64,000 bases of DNA from Pseudooceanicola nanhaiensis (GTDB lineage: Bacteria > Pseudomonadota > Alphaproteobacteria > Rhodobacterales > Rhodobacteraceae). The notes under the pieces are model-generated. The model made no database searches and had not been told where the DNA came from. It worked only from the letters and a program-made list of their open reading frames with translations. Made by a program: the position numbers and the translations under genes. Every line of letters starts with the position of its first letter. The stretch's first letter is position 1. The stretch covers positions 620,001-684,000 of the forward strand of contig NZ_JAIUZP010000001.1 in NCBI RefSeq assembly GCF_020171315.1, in the 5' to 3' direction. Positions 32,947-42,270 of this stretch are shown here, one piece after another.

Positions 32947-33276
32947 ATGGCATCTGGTGTGAAACCCCGGGTGAAAGCCCCGAAAACCGCATCCGCTGGC
33001 GAAGTGGTCACGATCAAGACCCTGATCAGCCACCCGATGGAAAGCGGTCAGCGCAAGGACGGGAACGGCAATCCGATCCCCCGGTCCATCATCAACCGCT
33101 TCACCTGCGAGTTCAACGGCGAGAGCGTCGTGGACATCGCGATGGAGCCGGCGATCTCGACCAACCCCTACTTCGAATTCGACGCCAAGGTTCCCGAAAG
33201 CGGCGAGTTCAAGTTCACCTGGTACGACGACGACGGGTCTGTCTACGAGGACACGAGCGCGGTGACGGTGTCCTGA
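32947..33276 (+). CDS. soxZ: SoxZ, partner of the SoxY carrier
   Basis: 109 residues, no signal peptide, beta-sandwich type sequence typical of SoxZ. It is exported piggyback with Tat-targeted SoxY. It sits 23 bp behind soxY, and GGAAAGAGG precedes the start. Confidence 0.94.
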   Translation: MASGVKPRVKAPKTASAGEVVTIKTLISHPMESGQRKDGNGNPIPRSIINRFTCEFNGESVVDIAMEPAISTNPYFEFDAKVPESGEFKFTWYDDDGSVYEDTSAVTVS

Positions 33277-33307
33277 GGGACACCGAACATTCAGGGAGGA
33301 GCAACGC

Positions 33308-34180
33308 ATGACAAGAACGAAGCTGACCCGGACGAGGTTGGGCGCGACGCTGGGGCTGCTCGGCGGCCTCGCCGTCGCCGCGCCCCTTGCCGCGGACGAG
33401 AATGCGGACCTGGTGATCAACGGCGATCTCAAGATCACCGTGCGCGCCGAGGCCCCCGCCCATCTGGACGGTGCCCTGTCGGAGATCACCTCCGGCTGGA
33501 TCTACCGCTCGGATGAGACGCAACAACTGGAAATGGACGACTTCGACAACCCGGGCATGATCTTCGTCGATCAGGCCATGGATGTCTGGGGCACGCCCGA
33601 TGGCACCGAGGGCAAGAGCTGCGCCTCCTGCCACGACGATCCGGCGCAGAGCATGGCCGGTGTCCGCGCGGTCTATCCGAAGTGGAACGAGGAGGCCGGC
33701 GAGGTGCGGACCCTCGCCATGCAGATCAACGCCTGCCGTGAAAGCCGCATGGGCGCCGAGAAGTGGGACATCGTGAAGTCCGACATGGTGAACATGGAGG
33801 CGCTGATCGCGGTGCAATCCCGCGGGATACCGGTCAACGTGGCGATCGACGGCCCCGCCCGGGAGACCTGGGAGAAGGGCAAGGAGATCTACTACACCCG
33901 CTATGGCCAGCTCGAACTGGCCTGTGCGAACTGCCACGAGGACAACTACGGCAATTACATCCGCGCCGACCACCTGTCCCAGGGCCAGATCAACGCCTTC
34001 CCGGCCTATCGCCTGAAGAACGCCAAGCTGAACGCGGTGCAGGATCGCTTCAAGGGCTGCGTGCGCGACACCCGCGCCGAGACCTTCAAGCCCGGCAGCC
34101 CCGAGTTCAACGCGCTGGAACTCTACGTCGCCAGCCGTGGCAACGGCCTTTCGGTCGAAGGGCCCTCGGTCCGCAACTGA
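33308..34180 (+). CDS. soxA: SoxA, dihaem cytochrome c subunit of SoxXA
   Basis: 290 residues with a signal peptide and two haem sites, C105-A-S-C-H109 and C206-A-N-C-H210. Cys251 in FKGCVRDTRAE is the conserved cysteine ligand of the active-site haem that becomes persulfurated. Two haems are typical of SoxA in organisms that also have SoxCD. Confidence 0.95.
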   Translation: MTRTKLTRTRLGATLGLLGGLAVAAPLAADENADLVINGDLKITVRAEAPAHLDGALSEITSGWIYRSDETQQLEMDDFDNPGMIFVDQAMDVWGTPDGTEGKSCASCHDDPAQSMAGVRAVYPKWNEEAGEVRTLAMQINACRESRMGAEKWDIVKSDMVNMEALIAVQSRGIPVNVAIDGPARETWEKGKEIYYTRYGQLELACANCHEDNYGNYIRADHLSQGQINAFPAYRLKNAKLNAVQDRFKGCVRDTRAETFKPGSPEFNALELYVASRGNGLSVEGPSVRN

Positions 34181-34310
34181 CATCGGCCTTGGCCAGACAG
34201 CGGCCTGACAACGGCCCGAAACGAGTCCCCCCCTTCCGCCCCGGCGGGAGGGGATCTGTTCCCTGCATCCTGACGCCTGTTTCCAGACGCCCTACGACGG
34301 AGCCCGTCCC

Positions 34311-36008
34311 ATGATCTCCCGCCGCGATTTCCTTCAGGTTTCCATGGCCGCCTCGGCCCTGCTGGGCGCCTCCGGCTTTGGCAGCTGGTCGCGTCTGGCC
34401 GCGCAGCAGGCGCTGACGCAGGACCAGCTGCTGCAGTTCGACACCTTCGGGAATGTCTCGCTGATCCATGTCACCGACATCCACGCGCAGCTCAAGCCGC
34501 TCTATTTCCGCGAGCCTTCGGTGAACCTCGGGGTGGGGGGCAACAAGGGCGCGGTGCCCCATGTCACCGGCGCCGACTTCCGCAAGCTCTATGGCATCGA
34601 CGACGGCTCGCCCTCGCATTACGCGCTTTCCTCGGGGGATTTCGCGGCGCTGGCGGGGATGTACGGCAAGGTCGGCGGCATGGACCGCGTGGCCACCGTG
34701 ATCAACGCCATCCGCGCCGACCGGCCCGATGCGCTGCTGCTGGACGGCGGCGATACGTGGCACGGCTCCTACACCTGCCTCAAGACCGAGGGGCAGGACA
34801 TGGTCAACGTGATGAACGCGCTCAAGCCCGACGCGATGACGTTCCACTGGGAATTCACCCTCGGCTCCGCCCGCGTGCAGGAACTGGTGGAGGGGCTGCC
34901 CTTCGCCGCCCTTGGCCAGAACATCTTTGACGCGGAATGGGACGAACCGGCCGAACTCTTCAAGCCTTACGAGTTCTACGAGACCGGCGGCGTAAAGGTC
35001 GCCGTCATCGGGCAGGCCTTCCCCTATATGCCGATCGCCAACCCCGGCTGGATGTTCCCGGAATACTCCTTCGGCATCCGGGACGAGCACATGCAGCAGA
35101 TGGTGGACGAGGTCCGCGCACAGGGCGCCGAACTGGTCGTCTGCCTCAGCCACAACGGCTTCGACGTGGACAAGAAGATGGCGGGCGTGGTGAAGGGGAT
35201 CGACGTGATCCTCACCGGCCACACCCATGACGCGCTGCCCGAGCCGGTGCTGGTGGGCGAGACGATCCTGATCGCCTCCGGCTCCAACGGCAAGTTCGTC
35301 TCCCGTGTCGATCTGGACGTGCGCGACGGACGGATGATGGGCTTCCGCCACAAGCTGATCCCGATCTTCGCGGACGTGATCACCCCGGACGCGGAGGTTG
35401 CCGCGCTGATCGACGAACAGCGCGCGCCCTTCGAGGCCGAGATGAGCGAGGTCATCGGCCAGACCGAGGGGCTTCTGTACCGCCGGGGCAACTTCAACGG
35501 CACATGGGACGACCTGATCTGCGATGCACTGCTTTCCGAGCGGGACGCGCAGATCGCCATGTCGCCCGGCGTCCGCTGGGGCCCGTCGCTGGTGCCGGGG
35601 CAGGACATCACCCGCGAGGATATCTTCAACGTCACCTCCATGAGCTACGGCAAGGCCTACCGCTCCGAGATGACGGGCGAGTTCATCAAGGTGATCCTCG
35701 AGGACGTGGCGGACAACATCTTCAACCCCGATCCCTACTACCAGCAGGGCGGCGACATGGTGCGCATCGGGGGCATGGGCTACCGGATCGACGTGTCAAA
35801 ACCGCAGGGCGAGCGCATCAGCGAGATGACCCTTCTGGCCACAGGCGAGCCGATCGACCCGGCCAAGTCCTACGTCGTGGCGGGCTGGGCCAGCGTGAAC
35901 GAGGGCACCGAGGGGCCGCAGATCTGGGACGTGGTGGAAAGCCACATCTCCAAGCTGGGCACCGTCCCGCCCATCGACCGCGACAGCGTCACGGTGACCG
36001 GAACCTGA
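34311..36008 (+). CDS. soxB: SoxB, thiosulfohydrolase
   Basis: 565 residues with a Tat signal (SRRDFLQVSMAASAL) and the metallophosphatase/5'-nucleotidase fold. The dimanganese ligand motifs are visible: HVTDIHAQLKP, LDGGDTWHGS, FHWEF, LSHNG and LTGHTHD. It hydrolyses sulfate from SoxY-bound sulfonate. It lies 130 bp behind soxA in the same direction. Confidence 0.96.
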   Translation: MISRRDFLQVSMAASALLGASGFGSWSRLAAQQALTQDQLLQFDTFGNVSLIHVTDIHAQLKPLYFREPSVNLGVGGNKGAVPHVTGADFRKLYGIDDGSPSHYALSSGDFAALAGMYGKVGGMDRVATVINAIRADRPDALLLDGGDTWHGSYTCLKTEGQDMVNVMNALKPDAMTFHWEFTLGSARVQELVEGLPFAALGQNIFDAEWDEPAELFKPYEFYETGGVKVAVIGQAFPYMPIANPGWMFPEYSFGIRDEHMQQMVDEVRAQGAELVVCLSHNGFDVDKKMAGVVKGIDVILTGHTHDALPEPVLVGETILIASGSNGKFVSRVDLDVRDGRMMGFRHKLIPIFADVITPDAEVAALIDEQRAPFEAEMSEVIGQTEGLLYRRGNFNGTWDDLICDALLSERDAQIAMSPGVRWGPSLVPGQDITREDIFNVTSMSYGKAYRSEMTGEFIKVILEDVADNIFNPDPYYQQGGDMVRIGGMGYRIDVSKPQGERISEMTLLATGEPIDPAKSYVVAGWASVNEGTEGPQIWDVVESHISKLGTVPPIDRDSVTVTGT

Positions 36009-36127
36009 TCCCGGCCGCCCCGCAGCGCCGGGGCGGCCCCACGACATGCGCGTGCCAAATTTTTTTGGCCCAATGAATGCACAATGATGAATGCGATGAT
36101 TTGTAACAGATTGAGGAGGTCAGCCAG
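36009..36127. promoter_or_regulatory. soxB-soxC gap with hairpin and direct repeats
   Basis: 119 bp holding a small hairpin (GCCAAA-TTTT-TTTGGC near 36053-36068) and a direct repeat of ATGAATGC (36073-36080 and 36087-36094), then the soxC ribosome-binding site GAGGAGG. The hairpin may partly end transcription after soxB; a soxC promoter is possible. Confidence 0.4.
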
Positions 36128-37402
36128 ATGAGTGAGACATCCAAGGGCAAGCGCCCCTCCCGCCGGGCGTTCCTGAAGGGCGCCGCTGGCGGGGCAGGGG
36201 CGGCGGTACTGGGTGCGGGGGCCGCACGGGCCGCCGGACCCGATCCGCTGATCACCGAGGTGCAGCCCTGGGCGCAGGCCCTGGGCGACGGGGTGGACGC
36301 GACGCCCTACGGGCTGCCCATCGAATACGAGGCGGACGTGATCCGGCGCAACGTGCCCTGGCTCACGGCGGACCCGATCAGCTCGATCAACTTCACGCCG
36401 ATCCACGCGCTTGACGGCACGATCACCCCGCAGGGCTGTGCCTTCGAACGGCACCACTCCGGCGCCATCGAGCTGCGCAAGGAAGATTACCGGCTGATGA
36501 TCAACGGCCTCGTGGATCAGCCGCTGGTCTTCACCTATGCCGATCTGGAACGCTTCCCGCGCGAAAACCACGTCTACTTCTGCGAATGCGCGGCCAACAC
36601 CGGCATGGAATGGGCAGGTGCGCAACTGAACGGCGCGCAGTTCACCCATGGCATGATCCACAACATGGAATACACCGGCGTTCCCCTGCGCGCCCTGCTG
36701 GAAGAGGCGGGCGTGCAGCCGGAGGGCAAGTGGGTCTATGTCGAGGGGGCGGATGCCTCGTCCAACGGCCGCTCGATCCCGATGGAAAAGGCGCTCGACG
36801 ACGTGCTGGTGGCCTTCAAGGCCAACGGCGAGGCGCTGCGCAAGGAGCACGGCTATCCCGTGCGCCTCGTGGTGCCGGGCTGGGAAGGCAACATGTGGGT
36901 CAAATGGCTCCGCCGGATCGAAGTGGGCGACCAGCCGTGGGAGAGCCGCGAGGAGACCTCCAAGTACACCGACACGCTGGCCGACGGCACCAGCCGCAAG
37001 TTCACCTGGGTGATGGATGCGAAATCCGTCGTGACCTCCCCCAGCCCGCAATCGCCGATCACCCACGGCAAGGGGCCGCTGGTGATCACCGGCCTCGCGT
37101 GGTCGGGGCGCGGCGCGATCACCCGGGTCGATGTCTCCAAGGACGGTGGCAAGACATGGGAAACCGCCCGCCTTGCCAAGCCCGGCGAGAAAATGGCGCT
37201 GACCCGCTTCTACCTCGACACCACATGGGACGGCGAGGAGATGCTGCTGCAATCCCGCGCCATGGACGACACCGGCTATGTCCAGCCGACCAAGACCCAG
37301 CTGCGCGAGGTGCGCGGCGAGAACTCGGTCTATCACAACAACTGCATCCAGACGTGGTGGGTGAAACCGACCGGGGAGGCCGAAAATGTCGAAGTTTCCT
37401 AA
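36128..37402 (+). CDS. soxC: SoxC, molybdenum sulfane dehydrogenase
   Basis: 424 residues with a Tat signal (SRRAFLKGAAGG) and the sulfite-oxidase fold: Mo-cofactor domain, with the likely Mo-ligand Cys154 in ECAANTGMEW, and a C-terminal dimerisation domain. With SoxD it oxidises the SoxY-bound sulfane sulfur, allowing complete oxidation of thiosulfate to sulfate without stored sulfur. Its 3' end overlaps soxD by 17 bp. Confidence 0.95.
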   Translation: MSETSKGKRPSRRAFLKGAAGGAGAAVLGAGAARAAGPDPLITEVQPWAQALGDGVDATPYGLPIEYEADVIRRNVPWLTADPISSINFTPIHALDGTITPQGCAFERHHSGAIELRKEDYRLMINGLVDQPLVFTYADLERFPRENHVYFCECAANTGMEWAGAQLNGAQFTHGMIHNMEYTGVPLRALLEEAGVQPEGKWVYVEGADASSNGRSIPMEKALDDVLVAFKANGEALRKEHGYPVRLVVPGWEGNMWVKWLRRIEVGDQPWESREETSKYTDTLADGTSRKFTWVMDAKSVVTSPSPQSPITHGKGPLVITGLAWSGRGAITRVDVSKDGGKTWETARLAKPGEKMALTRFYLDTTWDGEEMLLQSRAMDDTGYVQPTKTQLREVRGENSVYHNNCIQTWWVKPTGEAENVEVS

Positions 37403-38462
37403 GCTTGCTGCCGCGCTGCTGCTGACGGGCCTCGCGCTGCCCGCGCAGGCCGAGACGCTGGGGCTGGGCCGTCCGGCCCTGCCGGAAGAGATCGCGGCAT
37501 GGGATCTCGACGTGCGTCCCGACGGGCTGGGCCTGCCGGAAGGCTCCGGCGATGTCTGGACCGGGGACGAGGTCTTCTCCGAACGCTGCGCCTCCTGCCA
37601 CGGTGACTTCGCCGAGGGCCGGGGCAACTGGCCCAAGCTGGCGGGCGGGCAGGGCACCCTCGATCACAAGGACCCGCTCAAGACCGTGGGCAGCTACTGG
37701 CCCTATCTCTCAACCGTCTGGGACTACGTGCACCGCTCGATGCCCTTCGGCGACGCGCAGAGCCTGACCGCCGATGAGGTCTATGCCATCGTGGCCTATA
37801 TCCTCTACTCCAACGACATCGTGGGCGATGATTTCACCCTGTCGAAGGAGACCTTCTCGGAGGTGGTGCTGCCCAACACCGACGGCTTCATCGTCGATGA
37901 CCGGGCCGAGACGGAATACGCCGCCTTCTCGGGCGAGCCCTGCATGACCGACTGCAAGGACACGGTCGAGATCACCATGCGCGCCGCCGTGCTGGATGTG
38001 ACGCCCGACACGGAGGAGGCCGCGACTACGCCCGTGGTCGAGGCAGCGGTCGAGACGCCTGCTGCCGAAACCCCCGCCGCTGAAACGCCTGCCGTTGAAG
38101 CCCCGGCCACGCCGGAGCCCGCCGCCGCGCCCATGCCGGACCCGACCCTCGTGGCCGATGGCGAGAAGGTGTTCCGCAAGTGCAAGGCCTGTCACGAGGT
38201 CGGTGCCGGGGCCAAGAACCGCACCGGGCCCGAGCTGAACGGCATCGTCGGGCGCGCCGTCGGCGCGGTGGACGGCTTCCGCTACTCCAAGCCGATGGAG
38301 GAGATGGGCGCCTCGGGCACGATCTGGTCGATGGAGGAACTGCACGCCTTCCTCGCCAATCCGAAGAAGCACCTGAAGGGCACCAAGATGTCCTTCCCGG
38401 GCCTCAAGAAGGACGCCGACATCGACGCCGTCATCGCCTACCTGCAGGCCAACGGCGGCTGA
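37386..38462 (+). CDS. soxD: SoxD, dihaem cytochrome c partner of SoxC
   Basis: 358 residues. A signal peptide (cleavage at AQA) precedes an N-terminal SoxD-specific cytochrome domain (haem at C68-A-S-C-H). A Pro/Ala/Glu/Thr linker of about 40 residues (roughly 210-250) leads to a C-terminal class I cytochrome c domain (C266-K-A-C-H) that resembles the cytochrome at 23329. Translationally coupled with soxC. Last gene of the sox operon. Confidence 0.95.
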   Translation: MSKFPKLAAALLLTGLALPAQAETLGLGRPALPEEIAAWDLDVRPDGLGLPEGSGDVWTGDEVFSERCASCHGDFAEGRGNWPKLAGGQGTLDHKDPLKTVGSYWPYLSTVWDYVHRSMPFGDAQSLTADEVYAIVAYILYSNDIVGDDFTLSKETFSEVVLPNTDGFIVDDRAETEYAAFSGEPCMTDCKDTVEITMRAAVLDVTPDTEEAATTPVVEAAVETPAAETPAAETPAVEAPATPEPAAAPMPDPTLVADGEKVFRKCKACHEVGAGAKNRTGPELNGIVGRAVGAVDGFRYSKPMEEMGASGTIWSMEELHAFLANPKKHLKGTKMSFPGLKKDADIDAVIAYLQANGG

Positions 38463-38770
38463 TCCCCGCCAGAAACCGTCCCGGTCCACCGCCATGGCGG
38501 GCCGGGTGCCTCCCGGCCCCACGGGGCCGGGCCCTGTCGCGGCCGGGCCTTCCGCCCCTTCACCCCGTCCGCGCGAAAGGGCGGCGCCCCCGTGGCGCCG
38601 CCCATTTTCCTTTTGCTGCCGCGCGCCCCGGCGCTGCCTCCCACTTGGCACGCTATTCACCATGGACACGAGATTTCGCCGCCCGGCCTTGCAGCCGGTC
38701 AGGTGCGTGACTAAGACTCTGTTAGGACCTGATCACTAGGGGTCAGGCAACCAGATGAGGCGGGGCCAGA
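38463..38770. other. Intergenic region soxD-clpP
   Basis: 308 bp without a supported gene. It contains the sox terminator and, from about 38690, an AT-richer part that should hold the clpP promoter. The exact promoter could not be fixed. Confidence 0.5.
38579..38612 (+). terminator. Terminator of the sox operon
   Basis: GGGCGGCGCC, loop CCCGT, GGCGCCGCCC followed by ATTTTCCTTTT, about 115 bp after soxD. Confidence 0.82.
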
Positions 38771-39406
38771 ATGCGCGATCCTATTGACCATTATATGAAC
38801 AACCTCGTGCCGATGGTGGTGGAGCAGACCAGCCGTGGCGAACGGGCCTACGACATTTTCTCGCGCCTGCTGAAGGAGCGGATCATCTTCCTCTCCGGGC
38901 CGGTGCACGACGGGATGTCCTCGCTGATCGTGGCGCAACTGCTGCACCTCGAGGCCGAGAACCCCTCGAAAGAGATTTCCATGTACATCAACAGCCCGGG
39001 CGGTGTCGTGACCGCGGGCCTGTCGATCTACGACACGATGCAGTACATCAAGCCCAAGGTCTCGACCCTCGTGGTCGGTCAGGCCATGTCGATGGGCTCG
39101 CTGCTGCTGGCCGGCGGGGCCGAGGGCATGCGCTTCTCGCTGCCCAACTCCGAGATCATGGTCCACCAGCCTTCCGGCGGTTACCAGGGCCAGGCGACGG
39201 ATATCCTGATCCACGCCGAGCACACGAAGAAACTGAAAGAGCGGCTCAACCGTATCTATGTCAAGCACACCGGCCAGACCTACGAAGACGTGGTCGATGC
39301 GCTTGAGCGGGACCGCTTCATGTCGGCCGAAGAGGCCAAGGATTGGGGCCTGATCGACGAGATCGTCGAGAGCCGGGACAAGGGCCCGGAAACCGACGGC
39401 AAGTGA
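38771..39406 (+). CDS. clpP: ATP-dependent Clp protease proteolytic subunit
   Basis: 211 residues with the catalytic serine in GQAMSMGS (Ser107) and histidine in MVHQPSGG (His132), and the usual YINSPGG segment. It forms the tetradecameric protease chamber fed by ClpX or ClpA. clpX follows 143 bp downstream, the standard bacterial order. Confidence 0.97.
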   Translation: MRDPIDHYMNNLVPMVVEQTSRGERAYDIFSRLLKERIIFLSGPVHDGMSSLIVAQLLHLEAENPSKEISMYINSPGGVVTAGLSIYDTMQYIKPKVSTLVVGQAMSMGSLLLAGGAEGMRFSLPNSEIMVHQPSGGYQGQATDILIHAEHTKKLKERLNRIYVKHTGQTYEDVVDALERDRFMSAEEAKDWGLIDEIVESRDKGPETDGK

Positions 39407-39549
39407 CGACCCCGGCGTCACGAAGGGGTTTGTGACGCATTTTTGACGTTGTGGAGCCGGTAGTGCTGTCCTACTCTGTCCTTTAACAGGCGGAAGGGGC
39501 GGTACGCCGGCCCCTCAAAGGCCCCGGAACCGGGGGAAAGGTGCGCAAA

Positions 39550-40812
39550 ATGGCGAACAATTCGGGTGGCGACAGCAAGAACACGCTCTACTGCAGCTTC
39601 TGCGGGAAGAGCCAGCACGAGGTGCGCAAGCTGATTGCAGGGCCGACCGTGTTCATTTGCGACGAATGCGTCGAACTCTGCATGGACATCATCCGCGAAG
39701 AGACCAAGGCCACCGGCCTGAAGAGCTCTGACGGCGTGCCGACCCCGCAGGAAATCTGCGGCGTGCTGGATGATTACGTCATCGGCCAGAAGATCGCCAA
39801 GCGCGTTCTCTCCGTGGCCGTGCACAACCACTACAAACGTCTGAACCACTCGTCCAAGGCGGGCGACATCGAACTGTCGAAGTCGAACATCCTGCTGATC
39901 GGCCCGACCGGCTGCGGCAAGACGCTGCTGGCGCAGACGCTGGCCCGTATCCTCGACGTGCCTTTCACCATGGCCGACGCCACCACGCTGACCGAAGCGG
40001 GCTACGTGGGCGAGGACGTGGAGAACATCATCCTGAAGCTGCTTCAGGCGAGCGAGTACAACGTCGAACGCGCGCAGCGCGGCATCGTCTACATCGACGA
40101 GGTCGACAAGATCACCCGCAAATCGGAAAACCCCTCGATCACCCGCGACGTCTCGGGCGAGGGCGTGCAGCAGGCGCTGCTGAAGCTGATGGAAGGCACT
40201 GTGGCCTCTGTCCCGCCGCAGGGCGGCCGGAAGCACCCGCAGCAGGAATTCCTGCAGGTGGACACGACCAATATCCTCTTCATCTGCGGCGGCGCCTTCG
40301 CCGGTCTCGACCGGATCATCGCGCAGCGCGGCAAGGGCTCGGCCATGGGCTTCGGCGCCGATGTGCGTGACAACGACGATCGCGGCGTGGGTGAACTCTT
40401 CAAGGAACTCGAACCCGAGGACCTGCTGAAATTCGGCCTGATCCCGGAATTCGTCGGCCGTCTGCCCGTGCTCGCCACGCTGGAAGACCTCGACGAGGAC
40501 GCGCTGGTCACCATCCTGACCCAGCCGAAGAACGCACTGGTCAAGCAGTACCAGCGTCTCTTCGAACTGGAGGATACCCAGCTCACCTTCACCGAGGATG
40601 CGCTGCTGGCGATCGCGAAACGCGCCATCGCCCGCAAGACCGGCGCCCGCGGCCTGCGGTCGATTCTCGAGGACATCCTTCTCGACACGATGTTCGACCT
40701 GCCCGGCATGGAAGGCGTGGAGGAGGTCGTGGTGAACGAGGAGGCCGTGAATTCGGACGCGGCCCCGCTGATGATCTACGCCGACCCCAAGAAGGAAGGC
40801 GCAAGCGCCTGA
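39550..40812 (+). CDS. clpX: ATP-dependent Clp protease ATP-binding subunit ClpX
   Basis: 420 residues from the ATG at 39550 ([11 protein letters not shown]), which fits the family N-terminus better than the GTG three codons upstream. Zinc-binding domain ([16 protein letters not shown], about 15-40), Walker A GPTGCGKT, Walker [10 protein letters not shown], the sensor region and the GAR box-like KTGARGLRS are complete. It unfolds substrates for ClpP. Confidence 0.97.
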   Translation: MANNSGGDSKNTLYCSFCGKSQHEVRKLIAGPTVFICDECVELCMDIIREETKATGLKSSDGVPTPQEICGVLDDYVIGQKIAKRVLSVAVHNHYKRLNHSSKAGDIELSKSNILLIGPTGCGKTLLAQTLARILDVPFTMADATTLTEAGYVGEDVENIILKLLQASEYNVERAQRGIVYIDEVDKITRKSENPSITRDVSGEGVQQALLKLMEGTVASVPPQGGRKHPQQEFLQVDTTNILFICGGAFAGLDRIIAQRGKGSAMGFGADVRDNDDRGVGELFKELEPEDLLKFGLIPEFVGRLPVLATLEDLDEDALVTILTQPKNALVKQYQRLFELEDTQLTFTEDALLAIAKRAIARKTGARGLRSILEDILLDTMFDLPGMEGVEEVVVNEEAVNSDAAPLMIYADPKKEGASA

Positions 40813-40834
40813 TCTCCGGATCGGACCAGACAGC

Positions 40835-40867
40835 AAGGCCGGGCCCCGCGCCCGGCCTTTCGCGTTT
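40835..40867 (+). terminator. Terminator of clpX
   Basis: AAGGCCGGGC, loop CCCGC, GCCCGGCCTT then TCGCGTTTCTG, about 25 bp after the stop. Confidence 0.8.
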
Positions 40868-41052
40868 CTGAAGGCCCGTGCACACGCGCAGGCGCCGACA
40901 GGGACGCCCCCCGTCTTCATCTTTCCCCGAATACTCAATCCCCGGCGCGCCCCATGGCACAACCTTGCGAGGGCGCCCCCGCCACGTGTCAGGGGACTGG
41001 ACCTTTGCCCCCTATTGCGCCATATCGGGAAGGAGATCGAAGGAGACATTCC

Positions 41053-41436
41053 ATGGGTATTCTCAACAGCCTGCTGCGCGGCGTCACCTGGTGGAACGGG
41101 GCTACGCTGAACACGCTGCTCTACACCCGCCGGCACGGCACGAAGGTGGGCGAGGACGATCAGGGCAATGTCTTCTACCAGACCTCTGACGGCAAGCGCC
41201 GCTGGGTGATCTACAACGGCGAGGCCGAGGCCAGCCGCGTGAGCCCCGACTGGCATGGCTGGCTGCACCACACCTACGACGAGGTGCCCACCGACAAGCC
41301 GCTGAAGCACAAGGCCTGGGAAAAACCCCACCTCGAGAACCTCACCGGCACCGCGCTGGCCTATGCACCCGCCGGGTCGCTGCGCCGCACGGAGCCTGCG
41401 CCGCGCGCCGATTACGAGGCGTGGCAGCCGGAATAA
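41053..41436 (+). CDS. NADH:ubiquinone oxidoreductase accessory subunit, NDUFA12 type
   Basis: 127 residues. The [24 protein letters not shown] and [16 protein letters not shown] segments are those of the NDUFA12/B17.2 family, a supernumerary complex I subunit kept in alphaproteobacteria. Start at 41053 behind GAAGGAGACATTCC. It opens a run with the mlaD-like and DUF2155 genes, with stop-to-start gaps of 10 bp or less. Confidence 0.92.
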   Translation: MGILNSLLRGVTWWNGATLNTLLYTRRHGTKVGEDDQGNVFYQTSDGKRRWVIYNGEAEASRVSPDWHGWLHHTYDEVPTDKPLKHKAWEKPHLENLTGTALAYAPAGSLRRTEPAPRADYEAWQPE

Positions 41437-41446
41437 GGCGAGCCTC

Positions 41447-41899
41447 ATGTCCGAAAATACCACAGAAATCGTCGTTGGCGGGGTGGTCGTGGCGATCGCC
41501 GCGGGCTTCCTGTTCTACGCGGGCCAGATCGTCGGCCTTGCCGCGCCCTCGGGCAGCTACCCGCTGACCGCTTCCTTCCGCTCGGCCGAAGGGATCAGCA
41601 CCGGCACCGATGTGCGCCTTGCCGGCGTCAAGGTCGGCACCGTGACAGGCATCGACCTCGATCCGCAGACCTTCCGCGCGGTCACAACCTTCTCGATGTC
41701 CAACGGCATCGAGGTGCCCGACGACAGCTCTGTCGTGGTCTCCTCCGAAGGGCTGCTTGGCGGCAACTTCGTCGAGATCCTGCCCGGCGCCTCGGCCTTC
41801 AACTATGCCGCGGGCGACGAGATCGTGGACACTCAGGGCTCCGTCAGCCTGATCTCGCTCCTGATGAAATTCGTGGCGGGTGGCGGGGGCGGCGAATGA
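41447..41899 (+). CDS. MlaD-family lipid-asymmetry substrate-binding protein
   Basis: 150 residues: an N-terminal membrane anchor (about 8-32, EIVVGGVVVAIAAGFLFYAG) followed by one MCE domain (FRSAEGISTGTDVRLAGVKVG, SSEGLLGGNFVEI). It matches MlaD, the periplasmic part of the retrograde phospholipid transporter. The other mla genes are not adjacent, and the location next to NDUFA12 is common in Rhodobacterales. Its stop overlaps the next start by four bases. Confidence 0.88.
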   Translation: MSENTTEIVVGGVVVAIAAGFLFYAGQIVGLAAPSGSYPLTASFRSAEGISTGTDVRLAGVKVGTVTGIDLDPQTFRAVTTFSMSNGIEVPDDSSVVVSSEGLLGGNFVEILPGASAFNYAAGDEIVDTQGSVSLISLLMKFVAGGGGGE

Positions 41900-42270
41900 T
41901 CCGCGCCCTTCTCGTGGCAGCCCTCAGCCTGACGGCGCTGCCGCTTCAGGCCCAGCAGGTCCAGGAAGCCACCACCACCGGCACCGGCGCCATCCTGCGC
42001 GGCCTCGACAAGATCAACGGCAACGTGATCGACATCGACATCCAGAACGGTGGCGTGGCCCGTATGGGCGGCCTTGTCATCCGGATGCGCGAATGCCGCT
42101 ACCCCGAAGGCAACCAGGCGGGCGACGCCTTCGCCTTCCTCACGGTGACCGAGCCGGAAAAGACCGACGACACGGTCTTCGAGGGCTGGATGATGGCCTC
42201 AGCCCCGGCGCTCAACGCCATGGACCACGCGCGCTACGACATCTGGGTCCTGCGCTGCAAAAGCTCCTGA
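41896..42270 (+). CDS. DUF2155 exported protein
   Basis: 124 residues with a signal peptide (LPLQA-QQ) and the DUF2155 pattern: RGLDKINGNVIDIDIQNG, MRECRYPEG, FEGWMMASAPALNAMDH and YDIWVLRC, with two cysteines likely to pair. It overlaps the mlaD-like gene (ATGA), and its 3' end overlaps aat on the opposite strand by 37 bp. Periplasmic; function unknown. Confidence 0.85.
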   Translation: MIRALLVAALSLTALPLQAQQVQEATTTGTGAILRGLDKINGNVIDIDIQNGGVARMGGLVIRMRECRYPEGNQAGDAFAFLTVTEPEKTDDTVFEGWMMASAPALNAMDHARYDIWVLRCKSS

